Shown: positions 38,977-47,977, counted from the first letter of the stretch. The stretch: 64,000 bases of DNA from Pelistega ratti (GCF_009833965.1 NZ_CP047165.1:1-64000), one strand, 5' to 3'. The notes: generated by a model from the letters alone, not told the origin. Made by a program: numbers and translations.

Positions 38977-40896
38977 TTAGAATGCAGCGTGTAGGCTAAG
39001 CCAATATGTTCTACCCGGTGCATTCACTACGGCAGTAGGGGATAGGGCGACAACATGATCACCACTGATAAACTCAGCATAACGTTTATCAAATATATTA
39101 TTAATACCTAACCGTACGCCATATTTATCGTGGATATTAATACCAGCATAAATATCTGCAACAACAAAGCTTTTGGCGGCTTCATGGTTGTCTATTCCTA
39201 ACCCTTTTGTTTTATCAAAATCTCCACGGTGTTGCTTAGCGACATAGCGTGCAGTAATCCCTACATTGTAGCTACCAAGACTAAAATAATCTTTATAATC
39301 TGCCTGTGCCATTAACTCAAATGGACGCATTTGGTATAACGCACGACCATCGGTTTCATTCTGTCCGTAGTTATAGCGTGCTTTAAGCCCTGCTGCCCAA
39401 TGTGCATTAAAGTTGTAGTGTGCATAGGCTTGAGCTGTAAATAGGCGGGCATCTACATTTCGAGTGATAATCCCACCGCCTTGGGTGGAGACACCACGTT
39501 GGTTTCTAGCACGATCAAAAATAATTAAATCTTTTACTTTATCAAAGATTAAATCACCACCTATATGCCAACCTTGCCCTGTTAGTGAGTTCATATAGTC
39601 ATTATAGGCATCATTTTTGGTATCAATGCTAAGTTTAATAAAATTATGTTGTTCTGGTTTAAGTAAAGGATTCCCTACAATAGCAGCAACAGGTCGTTGG
39701 TTCATTAATTGACCATTAATCGTATTATGAATAATTGCCGCAATAGAATTAAAGCGTTCTAAATGGTTTCCAACTCGTTCAATATGAGCTAAGGTAAGGC
39801 TGTACTTTTGATATTCTGATGGGGTGTAATCGTATTGTAATTCTCCTGAGAAAGTTTCTTGTCGTACTTTACCATCAAATGCATAACCATAATGAGCTTG
39901 CCATATCTGTTGAGGATTAGCAAATGCTAAGCGTGGATTCATAGGGTTGGCAAGACGTGTGGTATTTTTACGAACCTCCGCTTCATTAAATTCATACGTC
40001 AGTCCTAAACCAAGTTTATGTTGTTCATTAAAACGATAGGATAAGGTATTTGATAGACGATAGCGATTGATATGTACATCACCAAAACGATATCCATTAA
40101 GAATATCCCTTCGGGGGGTATGTAGATAGCGCTCTCCATTAAAGTAATCATGTTGATAAGAAATAGCTGCTGTGTTATGAAACTGACCAATATCGTAATC
40201 ATGTTTAAGGGAGAAGTTAAACATTTTACGTTCTAAATCAAGATATATATTTTGTGCGTGATTTTCTCGTAATGTATAGTTATCAGCATGACGCTGCATC
40301 TTGATAAAACTTGTTTCGGCTTGCAGTGTATTACTTAAATCAGCCTTACCCCACCGAGCATTGAGTTTAGCAATATGCCGCTCTGTTTTAATAGGATCCA
40401 TCGCAAACTCAGGTTGTTTATCATCATCTATATTGTCATGTAGATAAGTGAGTTTGTATTCTTGATATTCAGAAGGGACAAATCCTAAAATCACTGATTG
40501 ATTAAATCGCTTATACCCCCAATCAACATCATGACCTGCACCATCTTTATATCCATTGGCTTTTGTGTGATTAAGGTTGGCAATTCCATAAAAATTTGCA
40601 CCGCGTGCTTGTGCCGATATTGCGTTATAAAAATTCTTACCATAAAACCCACTATTGATTTTTAAAGGGCGAAAGGCTTTATCAATATTTTCTGTCACAA
40701 AGTAGTAATCACGGCGATCAGTACGATCAAACTGATTTTCAGGAAAATAACCTAATGCAATATTCGGAGTAATGGGTTTAGGAGGTGAAAAGAATTTAAT
40801 CGGTTCAATCGTATCTGGATTAGCAAGCTCTTGAGCAAAGGTAGTTATCGTAATAAAACTACTTAAGAGTGTGCAAATAGATAATTTTAAATTCAT
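38977..40896 (-). CDS. OprC/NosA-like TonB-dependent-receptor beta-barrel, apparently without plug domain
   Basis: 639 aa, with a Sec signal peptide ending TTFA-Q and the terminal Phe of outer-membrane barrels. From about residue 70 it follows the copper-receptor (OprC/NosA) barrel: YYFVTENIDKAFRPLKINSGFYG, NGYKDGAGHDVDWGYKRFNQS, NPLLKPEQHNFIKLS, GINNIFDKRYAEF. The normal plug (about 130 residues between signal and barrel) is missing: only some 50 residues, rich in Pro and charge, lie there, with no plug motifs. There is no frameshift. An AGGAGG site precedes the ATG, and a Fur-like box lies just upstream. First gene of the barrel-SBP-permease-ATPase-nnrS unit. Family assignment is from recalled motifs, not a search. 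Confidence 0.75.
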   Translation of the reverse strand: MNLKLSICTLLSSFITITTFAQELANPDTIEPIKFFSPPKPITPNIALGYFPENQFDRTDRRDYYFVTENIDKAFRPLKINSGFYGKNFYNAISAQARGANFYGIANLNHTKANGYKDGAGHDVDWGYKRFNQSVILGFVPSEYQEYKLTYLHDNIDDDKQPEFAMDPIKTERHIAKLNARWGKADLSNTLQAETSFIKMQRHADNYTLRENHAQNIYLDLERKMFNFSLKHDYDIGQFHNTAAISYQHDYFNGERYLHTPRRDILNGYRFGDVHINRYRLSNTLSYRFNEQHKLGLGLTYEFNEAEVRKNTTRLANPMNPRLAFANPQQIWQAHYGYAFDGKVRQETFSGELQYDYTPSEYQKYSLTLAHIERVGNHLERFNSIAAIIHNTINGQLMNQRPVAAIVGNPLLKPEQHNFIKLSIDTKNDAYNDYMNSLTGQGWHIGGDLIFDKVKDLIIFDRARNQRGVSTQGGGIITRNVDARLFTAQAYAHYNFNAHWAAGLKARYNYGQNETDGRALYQMRPFELMAQADYKDYFSLGSYNVGITARYVAKQHRGDFDKTKGLGIDNHEAAKSFVVADIYAGINIHDKYGVRLGINNIFDKRYAEFISGDHVVALSPTAVVNAPGRTYWLSLHAAF

Positions 40897-40908
40897 TTAA
40901 ACCTCCTA

Positions 40909-40923
40909 TAAGAATAATTATCA
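40909..40923 (-). promoter_or_regulatory. Fur-box-like site upstream of the beta-barrel gene
   Basis: TGATAATTATTCTTA on the minus strand matches the 7-1-7 Fur consensus TGATAAT-N-ATTATCA at 12 of 14 paired positions. A further GATAAT lies about 20 nt upstream. It is 13 nt ahead of the barrel ATG, next to the ribosome binding site. Confidence 0.6.
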
Positions 40924-41332
40924 TTTCCTTTTTCATTATCGTACAAAAGTAATATGAAGTAAACCGATATGAGGAAATTCTATAAATTTAGCGTAATAGT
41001 TTTATATCAATGTATATGATAAATAGCCTATAAATTTCTTATATTTCAATAACTTATATTAAATTATTGTTATGAAAAGAAAGATTTTTTAGGGGGTAGG
41101 GGAAAATGATTGTTATATTTTATGTAACAGAAGGTATATTTTATGGGAGTAGATGGATAAGAAAAAGAGTAGTAGTGCCGAGTTTTAATATTACTAAACG
41201 AATTATCTAAATACTTTAAATAATATATAAGGAAATAGAATTTATAATGGTTTTGGCTTATCAGCTACTATTTTTTAAAAACCTATGTAAAATAAAGGGC
41301 TTATTTATTATTTGCTTTTTACTTTTTTTAAG
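40924..41332. other. Intergenic region before lysC
   Basis: Divergent gap of over 400 nt between the beta-barrel and lysC genes. Apart from the Fur-like site at its left end, I see only AT-rich DNA. No tRNA, riboswitch or small gene was recognised; the two promoters must be here. Confidence 0.4.
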
Positions 41333-42592
41333 ATGTCTTTAATCGTCCACAAATATGGTGGAACCTCAATGGGTTCTATCGAACGTATCCAAAATGTGGC
41401 TAAACGTGTTGCCAAATGGCATGCGGCTGGTCATCAAGTTGTTGTTGTTCCATCTGCTATGGCAGGGGAAACTAATCGTTTGTTGGGGCTTGCTAAAGAA
41501 ATTAACGAGTTAGCCGACCGTAGAGAATTAGATATGTTAGCTGCGACAGGGGAGCAGGCTAGTAGTGCTTTACTTGCTATTGCATTACAAACATTAGGTG
41601 TTTCTGCGCGTAGCTATACAGGCTGGCAAGTTCCTGTGCATACGGATAAATCTTATACCAAAGCACGTATTACTAGTATTGAGCCAGACCGTATCAAACG
41701 TGATTTAGATCAAGGTAAAGTCGTTGTTGTAACGGGTTTCCAAGGGGTTGATGATGAGGGTAATATTACCACTCTTGGACGTGGTGGTTCAGATACCTCA
41801 GCAGTCGCTATTGCGGCAGCTATTAAGGCAGATGAATGCCTTATCTATACAGATGTTGATGGTGTTTATACGACTGACCCACGGGTAGAGCCGGATGCTC
41901 GCCGTTTATCCGTTATTTCATTTGAAGAAATGTTGGAAATGGCCTCTTTAGGTTCTAAAGTCCTTCAAATTCGTTCAGTTGAATTTGCAGGTAAGTATCA
42001 TGTGCCTTTACGTGTTCTTTCTTCGCTTACCGACCCTAATATTGATCTTGAAGTTGAAAAAAATTCAGGAACGTTAATTACTCTTGAGGAAAATTCAAAA
42101 ATGGAAGCCGCTATTGTTTCTGGTATCGCCTTTAGTCGCGATGAAGCCAAAATTACGCTTTTAGGTGTACCTGACCAACCGGGTGTTGCCTATACAATTC
42201 TTGATCCTATTGCCCAAGCCAATATTGATGTGGATATGATTATCCAAAATCAATCCGTTGATGGTACAACAGACTTTTCATTTACCGTTAATCGTAATGA
42301 TTTTAAACGTGCTATTGAGGTGATTAATAGTCAAGTTGCACCTGCCATTAATGCGCGTGAAGTGATAGCAGATGATAAAATTGCTAAAGTTTCTATCGTA
42401 GGGATAGGGATGCATTCTCATGCAGGTGTTGCAAGCAAGATGTTTGGTACGCTCTCAAAAGAAGGTGTTAATATTCAGATGATTAGTACAAGCGAAATCA
42501 AAACCTCTGTGGCTATTGAAGATAAGTATATGGAGTTAGCGGTTAGAGCTTTACATAAAGCATTTAATCTGGATAAAGAAAATAATTCATAA
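41333..42592 (+). CDS. lysC: Aspartate kinase
   Basis: Phosphorylates aspartate, the first step toward lysine, threonine, methionine and diaminopimelate. 419 aa from the ATG at 41333 (MSLIVHKYGGTS), matching the family start; in-frame codons upstream at 41312 have no conserved sequence. The kinase domain covers residues 1-235 (VHKYGGTSMGS, TLGRGGSDTSAVAIAAAI, IYTDVDGVYTTDPR). Two ACT domains lie in residues 265-405 (TLLGVPDQPGVAYTIL; VSIVGIGMHSHAGVASKMF), which probably bind feedback amino acids. Monocistronic with a terminator. Confidence 0.97.
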   Translation: MSLIVHKYGGTSMGSIERIQNVAKRVAKWHAAGHQVVVVPSAMAGETNRLLGLAKEINELADRRELDMLAATGEQASSALLAIALQTLGVSARSYTGWQVPVHTDKSYTKARITSIEPDRIKRDLDQGKVVVVTGFQGVDDEGNITTLGRGGSDTSAVAIAAAIKADECLIYTDVDGVYTTDPRVEPDARRLSVISFEEMLEMASLGSKVLQIRSVEFAGKYHVPLRVLSSLTDPNIDLEVEKNSGTLITLEENSKMEAAIVSGIAFSRDEAKITLLGVPDQPGVAYTILDPIAQANIDVDMIIQNQSVDGTTDFSFTVNRNDFKRAIEVINSQVAPAINAREVIADDKIAKVSIVGIGMHSHAGVASKMFGTLSKEGVNIQMISTSEIKTSVAIEDKYMELAVRALHKAFNLDKENNS

Positions 42593-42627
42593 AGTTTATG
42601 AACTTAGCATAATTTGCTTATTTGATA

Positions 42628-42660
42628 AAAGGGACGGTAGTAATACCGTCCTTTATTGTT
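42628..42660 (+). terminator. lysC terminator
   Basis: GGACGGTA (42632-42639) pairs with TACCGTCC (42644-42651), GTAA tetraloop, extended by AAA/TTT with one bulge, then TTTATTGTTT. Confidence 0.88.
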
Positions 42661-42930
42661 TGAAACAACAACTGTAAATAGTGTTTAGGTCGCTCAAGTT
42701 ATTGCCTATTTTATTTAAAAACAAATTTTATTCATGACAAATTTCTATATTGATGTAGTAGATATATAGGTCAATAGATAGAGATTTTTAATTCATCATT
42801 TCTGTTGTATATAAAGTAGCAAAATGTAATAACTATTTTTTATATAAGTAATGATTCTCCTATGTCAGTAGTGCTTATTGTTATTTATAATAAATGCTAT
42901 TATTATCCTAAGGGAAAGGAGTGTTTTACT
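42661..42930. other. Intergenic region before the CDF transporter
   Basis: Rest of the 338-nt gap between lysC and the cation exporter. AT-rich with no gene, RNA or strong repeat seen. Confidence 0.4.
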
Positions 42931-43908
42931 ATGTCATCTGCACACCACCATCACCATGATGGACATCATCATGTTCATACCAGTAATAAAAAAGTATTGC
43001 GTATTTCATTATGGATTATCGCTATTTATATGATGGTTGAAGTGATAGGGGGTCTGTGGACAGGAAGCCTAGCTTTACTATCTGATGCAGGTCATATGTT
43101 TTCAGATGCCTTTGCGATAGGATTATCTTTATTAGCCTTTCAATTTGCTGAACGGGCAAGTAATTCACAAAATACCTTTGGTTACAAGAGAGCTGAAATT
43201 TTAGCTGCTGCATTAAATGGCATAACGTTAATTGTTATTGCGGTATTAATTATTATTGAAGCGATTAGACGGTTTTACCAACCACCAGAGATTGCAACAG
43301 TAGGAATGTTGCTGATTAGCTTTATTGGCTTGGTGGTGAATATTGTGATTGCTGTGTATATGCATCGTCAGGGAGATACAGAGCAAAATGTGAATATGCG
43401 AAGTGCTTATTTACATGTGCTAGGAGATTTACTGGGATCAGTCGGTGCGATTATTGCGGCATTGTTAATGATGTTTTTTGATTGGCGATTGGCTGACCCT
43501 TTAGTAAGTGTGATGGTAGCACTACTGATTGCTCGAAGTGCTTATGGTATTCTCAAAAGCACGTTCCCTATCCTTATGGAAGCCGCCCCTTCTCATATCA
43601 ATCAGCAATCTATTGTAGAGGATATATTGAATACAGAAGGAATACAAGGCATTCATGATTTACATGTCTGGACATTAACAGGACAAGGTCATTATTTTTC
43701 TGCTCATTTGGTTGTAGAAGAGACATTAACAGTCGTAGAAACAAGCCAAATAATTCATCAAATAGAAGCTAAATTAAAAGATTACGGTATTTTGCATAGT
43801 ACGCTACAGGTAGAAGGTAAACGTCATCAACATAGTGAAACACTCTATTGTGATGGCATGCAGAATCATCAGCACCATGCACCACACCATACCTGCCATC
43901 ATCATTAG
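42931..43908 (+). CDS. Cation diffusion facilitator metal exporter (CzcD/ZitB-like)
   Basis: 325 aa from the ATG at 42931, chosen because AAAGGAG lies 9 nt upstream. Six membrane segments. Metal-site helices are LLSDAGHMFSDAFAIGLSL near residue 53 and YLHVLGDLLGSVGAIIA near residue 162, each with the HxxxD pair of the Zn2+-type CDF family. The cytoplasmic C-terminal domain begins IHDLHVWTLTGQGHYFSAHLVV. Both ends are His-rich (HHHHHDGHHHVH at the N-terminus; HQHHAPHHTCHHH at the C-terminus), a trait of zinc/cobalt exporters. No metal-responsive regulator is adjacent. Confidence 0.92.
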   Translation: MSSAHHHHHDGHHHVHTSNKKVLRISLWIIAIYMMVEVIGGLWTGSLALLSDAGHMFSDAFAIGLSLLAFQFAERASNSQNTFGYKRAEILAAALNGITLIVIAVLIIIEAIRRFYQPPEIATVGMLLISFIGLVVNIVIAVYMHRQGDTEQNVNMRSAYLHVLGDLLGSVGAIIAALLMMFFDWRLADPLVSVMVALLIARSAYGILKSTFPILMEAAPSHINQQSIVEDILNTEGIQGIHDLHVWTLTGQGHYFSAHLVVEETLTVVETSQIIHQIEAKLKDYGILHSTLQVEGKRHQHSETLYCDGMQNHQHHAPHHTCHHH

Positions 43909-44023
43909 TATATTTTATGATACTAAAATAAACCATGCGTATCTAAAATAAAATAGTGCTTAAAATAGAGTGAATTTTACGGTAAAATAATGCCACTTTT
44001 ATAGATTAATTATCAAGGTGATA

Positions 44024-44590
44024 ATGTTTTTTTCGCATCGTTTTCGTTTCGTTAGTATCGTCGGTATAACCTTATTTTTAGCGGCATGTAGTACGGTAAC
44101 ACAGCATCGTTATCGTTCAATTGATCATGCTAAGCGCCCTCATGTAGAACGTGTTAATTTTGACCCGTCAGATATTAAAAAGGGTACAGGGACAACACAG
44201 CTAGTTGGACGTGCCTATCTACAGGATAACCGACAATTTAAAGAATATTCTGGTGCTATGATCGATGTTGTACTTAATCCTGTCTCTAAGGCGAGTGAAC
44301 AATGGTTTAAAGAAGTCTGCCAACGTGGAAGAGTGCTGAGCGAACCAGCAAGTGCTTTGTATAAACAAGCTTTATATCAGGTGAAAACGAATACCTTTGG
44401 TCAATTTGCTTTCCCGAATGTTCCTCAAGGAGAATACTTTTTATCAACTCGTCTATATTGGGTCGATACAGCCCCTCGAAGTGGTCCAGTTGAATACGGC
44501 GGTTTATTAGCCAAAAGGGTGAAACTTACCTCAGCAGCTCAGGCAATCGACTTAAATCAACAAGACCGTTGTGCAGGATATTTCCATTAG
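44024..44590 (+). CDS. Putative lipoprotein with transthyretin-like/carboxypeptidase-regulatory fold
   Basis: 188 aa from the ATG at 44024 (AAGG 5 nt upstream); a GTG at 44018 overlaps that site. The signal peptide ends in lipobox LAAC. The body has GTTQLVGRAYLQDNRQFKEYSGAMIDVVLNPVS and later KTNTFGQFAFPNVPQGEYFLSTRLYW, the pattern of a carboxypeptidase-regulatory-like beta-sandwich. Function unknown. First of three successive lipoprotein genes. Confidence 0.65.
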   Translation: MFFSHRFRFVSIVGITLFLAACSTVTQHRYRSIDHAKRPHVERVNFDPSDIKKGTGTTQLVGRAYLQDNRQFKEYSGAMIDVVLNPVSKASEQWFKEVCQRGRVLSEPASALYKQALYQVKTNTFGQFAFPNVPQGEYFLSTRLYWVDTAPRSGPVEYGGLLAKRVKLTSAAQAIDLNQQDRCAGYFH

Positions 44591-44770
44591 TATATATTGA
44601 CGTTTATTTACAAAAAAAATAGAAAAATCTTCAAATTTTTGATGACTATTTTGCATAATTTCTCTATAGTAGCGGTAATTTCTTTGTCATGATAAAAAGG
44701 CATCCTATATTGTCTTATGATTGATAGGGTAATGTGATTTTATTTAATTTTCAGATTTAGGATAAATTCT

Positions 44771-45328
44771 ATGAAACTTTCTCGTATTGCCATTGGTGTT
44801 GCATTAAGTTTGAGCTTAACGGCTTGTTTTTCATTTTTTCCTCGTACTAGTCCATCTACGCCATCAGATGTTGTGGTGAAAGAAAATAGAAGTGCTCAAA
44901 ATAATGCTAAAACTTTCCACCTTTATGTTGGTTCTACACATAAACCAGTTGCCAGTAAAAAATCAAGCAAGAAAAAAGCCCCTGCTACACAAGCAACAGA
45001 AGAGATTAAATCAGGTGATGTAACCTACTATACAACAGGTGCGATTGCTTCAATGGAAGATGTTCGTAATGCTTTTGTTGCAAAAACCGTATCTGACCAA
45101 CCTGCTTTAGGTATCCGTTTAAGTGATGCGGCGAATAAGCGTTTAAGCGCTGCCTTAGCACACCATCGTTCAAATACAGTTTTAGCTAGCTTAAATAACT
45201 CGGTTTTCTCTAAAATTGATAATGCAGGCGCTAAACTACAAGATGGCGTTTTACTCTTACCTATGGCAACACTAAACCAAGCACGTGAAGTAGCCGATAT
45301 CTTACGTCAAGCGAAAGCGAGTAAGTAA
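44771..45328 (+). CDS. Putative lipoprotein, SecDF-P1-head-like (paralogue 1)
   Basis: 185 aa. Lipobox LTAC at about residue 19. After a Lys/Ser-rich linker (KKSSKKKAPATQ) the domain runs FHLYVGS...GDVTYYTTGAIASMEDVRNAFV, PALGIRLSDAANKRLSAALAHHRSNTVLASLNNSVFSK, then LLLPMATLNQAREVADIL. This strand-helix order resembles the P1-head domain of SecD and small lipoproteins carrying it. It shares layout with the next gene, so they are likely tandem paralogues. A terminator follows. Confidence 0.6.
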   Translation: MKLSRIAIGVALSLSLTACFSFFPRTSPSTPSDVVVKENRSAQNNAKTFHLYVGSTHKPVASKKSSKKKAPATQATEEIKSGDVTYYTTGAIASMEDVRNAFVAKTVSDQPALGIRLSDAANKRLSAALAHHRSNTVLASLNNSVFSKIDNAGAKLQDGVLLLPMATLNQAREVADILRQAKASK

Positions 45329-45381
45329 ATTTCTAAGATGTAGTTATTATCTTTATATAAAAGCGTCATATACGATATGAG

Positions 45382-45410
45382 AAAAGGGCGGGCTTATCTG
45401 CCCTTTTTAG
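45382..45410 (+). terminator. Terminator after lipoprotein paralogue 1
   Basis: AAAAGGGC (45382-45389) pairs with GCCCTTTT (45400-45407), 10-nt loop, followed by T-rich sequence. The two paralogues are therefore probably separate transcription units. Confidence 0.8.
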
Positions 45411-45535
45411 TATTTTTAAATGGTAAAACAGTGAAATATCTCTTTGCTTTTATAAGGTAGCGAGTAGAGAGGATAGGTATTTCTTTGTTATAATGTGCAG
45501 AAGTTTTATTTATGTCTAACCAATAAGGAATGATG

Positions 45536-46033
45536 ATGAAGTTTTCTCGTAAATTGGCATTAGCCGTATTACCATTAGCTGCTATTTTGGCAGGTTGTGC
45601 ATCAAGTGCTAGCAAAGATGCAGCAACAGAGACAGTTGCTCAACAAGCGCAAGCACAACAAGCAGCTTCTTTTGAGGTTTATGTTGCTTCAGATAAAGTG
45701 GTAAAAGGTTATCGTCCACTCAAAGTATCAGAGCAATCAACTATTTATGTTGCACAACAACCGCTTTTTACGCGTGATCAATTAACAAATATTGAATCCG
45801 TACAAGATGATAAAGGTCGTATTTTTGTTCGTGCGGTACTAAATCCTACCGCATCAAAAGCATTAGCAGCCGTTAATAATCGTGGTTTTGTTACGGTAGT
45901 AGGCTCACAAGTGGTTTCATTAAATAGTGCTCGTGATGGTGAAAACTTCCTATTCTTAGTAGGAGACCAACAAACAGCTCAAGCTATCGTTACTGCTGTT
46001 AAAGGTCAGCCTGTTCAACCTCCACTTAAATAA
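45536..46033 (+). CDS. Putative lipoprotein, SecDF-P1-head-like (paralogue 2)
   Basis: 165 aa from the third of three consecutive ATGs (45530, 45533, 45536), chosen for its 6-nt distance from AAGGA. Lipobox LAGC; then an Ala/Gln-rich linker (AQQAQAQQAAS) and the domain FEVYVASDKVVKGYRPLKVSEQSTIYVAQQPLFTRDQLTNIESVQDDKGRIFVRAVLNPTASKALAAVNNRGFVTVVGSQVVSLNS. The arrangement mirrors the previous gene (variable linker, YTT/YVA strand, long amphipathic helix, then a hydrophobic strand). No function assigned. Confidence 0.6.
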   Translation: MKFSRKLALAVLPLAAILAGCASSASKDAATETVAQQAQAQQAASFEVYVASDKVVKGYRPLKVSEQSTIYVAQQPLFTRDQLTNIESVQDDKGRIFVRAVLNPTASKALAAVNNRGFVTVVGSQVVSLNSARDGENFLFLVGDQQTAQAIVTAVKGQPVQPPLK

Positions 46034-46059
46034 TTAATAGTTAGTATATTGATTATTAT

Positions 46060-46090
46060 AGCCTCAGGTATATGCCTGAGGCTTTACTTT
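46060..46090 (+). terminator. Terminator after lipoprotein paralogue 2
   Basis: AGCCTCAGG (46060-46068) pairs with CCTGAGGCT (46075-46083), 6-nt loop, then TTACTTTT. It ends 18 nt before the next start codon, so that gene must have a promoter within or beyond this stem. Confidence 0.85.
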
Positions 46091-46107
46091 TCTTATCTGG
46101 GTGAGTT

Positions 46108-47811
46108 ATGAGAATTCCATTTTTCTCTCGTTATTTAGTTTTTGTCCTTATCGCTATTTTAGCGGTAGTAGGATTGATTTTATCGCTTTTTAATGCGAAT
46201 TGGTTATGGCTAGCGATTCCCTGTATTATCCTGACAGGATTAGGGATATATGATATGAAACAGGTACGGCATTCTATCCGTCGTAACTATCCTATTATTG
46301 GGAATTTACGATTCTTATTAGAGTCAATTCGTCCCGAAATTCGTCAGTATTTTATTGAGAATGATACGGAAAACTTACCTTTCTCACGTTTGCAACGCTC
46401 AATCGTGTATCAGCGAGCCAAACAACAGATTGATAAACGTCCCTTTGGTACGATTAAAGATGTGTATGAAAAAGACTATGAGTGGATTAACCATTCTATG
46501 CACCCTTTTCATATTACAGATACCGATTTTCGTATTACAGTAGGTGGCCCTCAATGTAAACAGCCTTATAGTATGTCGATCTTTAATATTTCGGCGATGA
46601 GTTTTGGTGCATTATCGGCTAATGCTGTGTCTGCCTTAAATCGAGGAGCACTTAAAGGTAAATTTGCCCATGATACAGGTGAGGGTGGTATTAGTAAGTA
46701 TCATTTACAAGGTGGTGATCTTATCTGGAATATTGGTTCTAGCTATTTTGGTTGTCGTAATGAAGATGGTACTTTTAATGATGAAAAATTTGCTGAAAAA
46801 GCTCGCCATCCCAATGTTAAGATGATTGAATTAAAAGTATCACAAGGTGCAAAACCCGGTCATGGTGGTATCTTACCAGGTGCAAAAGTGACTGCCGAGA
46901 TTGCAGAGGCACGTGGTATTCCTATTGGTATTGATTGTAATTCACCCTCTACTCATCCTGAATTTGATACACCTATCGGTATGCTAAAGTTTATTCAACG
47001 AATGCGCGATTTATCGGGGGGTAAACCAACAGGCTTTAAAATTTGTGTAGGCCATGCATGGGAATTTTTTGCGATTGCTAAGGCGATGTTAGAAACAGGG
47101 ATTTATCCTGATTTTATTGTGGTAGATGGGGCTGAAGGTGGTACAGGTGCGGCACCAGTTGAATTTGCTGATCATGTTGGTACACCTTTGCGTGAGGCAT
47201 TACGTTTAGTACATAATACCTTGGTGGGTATTGGTTTACGTAAATATATTAAGATTGGGGCTGCGGGTAAAATTATTTCTGCCTTTGATATTGCCAGAAC
47301 CTTATCCTTAGGGGCTGATTGGTGTAATGCTGGTCGTGGTTTTATGTTTGCTGTCGGCTGTATCCAAGCACAAGTTTGTCATACCGATAAATGCCCAACA
47401 GGGGTAGCAACACAAGATCCTAAACGTGCTAAGGCACTTGATGTGGATAATAAATCAGAACGTGTCTATAACTACCACCGTAATACGATGCGTGCCGTGG
47501 GTGAATTGGTAGGGGCTGCTGGTTTAAGCCATCCTAATTTATTGAAAGCACACCATATTGCTCGTCGTATTTCACCGACAGAAATACGGTTATTATCGGC
47601 TATTTACCCTGAGTTTCAAGAGAATGATTTACTCAATGGTATTTATCATTCTCGTTTATTTGAAGTGGCTTGGCCTGTGGCTCGTGCCGATTCATTTGAC
47701 CCCAATGAGCAAATGGAAGAACTGATGGTTAAACTAAATGCTGTCTATCGCCCTTATACTGCGACAACCATACCTATTGTTCCTGAAGAAAAAAATGCGT
47801 CATCTACATAA
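46108..47811 (+). CDS. FMN-binding glutamate synthase family protein (membrane-anchored)
   Basis: 567 aa. Two hydrophobic segments within residues 5-48 anchor a domain that matches the FMN-binding glutamate synthase core: SMSIFNISAMSFGALSANAVSALNRGA, then KPGHGGILPGAKVT, VDGAEGGTGAAPVEFADHVG and the cluster-like Cys set CIQAQVCHTDKCPTG near residue 425. It lacks the amidotransferase and so is not a full GltB; such stand-alone proteins are widespread and uncharacterised. Not next to gltB/gltD here. A hairpin follows the gene. Confidence 0.85.
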   Translation: MRIPFFSRYLVFVLIAILAVVGLILSLFNANWLWLAIPCIILTGLGIYDMKQVRHSIRRNYPIIGNLRFLLESIRPEIRQYFIENDTENLPFSRLQRSIVYQRAKQQIDKRPFGTIKDVYEKDYEWINHSMHPFHITDTDFRITVGGPQCKQPYSMSIFNISAMSFGALSANAVSALNRGALKGKFAHDTGEGGISKYHLQGGDLIWNIGSSYFGCRNEDGTFNDEKFAEKARHPNVKMIELKVSQGAKPGHGGILPGAKVTAEIAEARGIPIGIDCNSPSTHPEFDTPIGMLKFIQRMRDLSGGKPTGFKICVGHAWEFFAIAKAMLETGIYPDFIVVDGAEGGTGAAPVEFADHVGTPLREALRLVHNTLVGIGLRKYIKIGAAGKIISAFDIARTLSLGADWCNAGRGFMFAVGCIQAQVCHTDKCPTGVATQDPKRAKALDVDNKSERVYNYHRNTMRAVGELVGAAGLSHPNLLKAHHIARRISPTEIRLLSAIYPEFQENDLLNGIYHSRLFEVAWPVARADSFDPNEQMEELMVKLNAVYRPYTATTIPIVPEEKNASST

Positions 47812-47841
47812 AAAGGGTTATCAATAGGGGGTAATATTAAT

Positions 47842-47878
47842 CCAGATGATGTATAACGTATCCTTATATATCATCTGG
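47842..47878 (+). terminator. Hairpin after the glutamate-synthase-like gene
   Basis: CCAGATGATGTATA (47842-47855) pairs with TATATATCATCTGG (47865-47878), 14 pairs with one G-U and a 9-nt loop. No U-run follows, so termination is not certain. Confidence 0.5.
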
Positions 47879-47977
47879 TATTAAAGCTATCGTTAAGTAA
47901 TACATCTAACGAAAATATCTTTTTAATAAATATTATTTATACTATTGTGATAAGGTCAAATCTCTTTAGGATTATTT

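Noticed and set aside
41050-41330. Search for a lysine riboswitch or tRNA before lysC
   Set aside because: No conserved lysine-aptamer blocks or tRNA-like stems seen in this AT-rich stretch.
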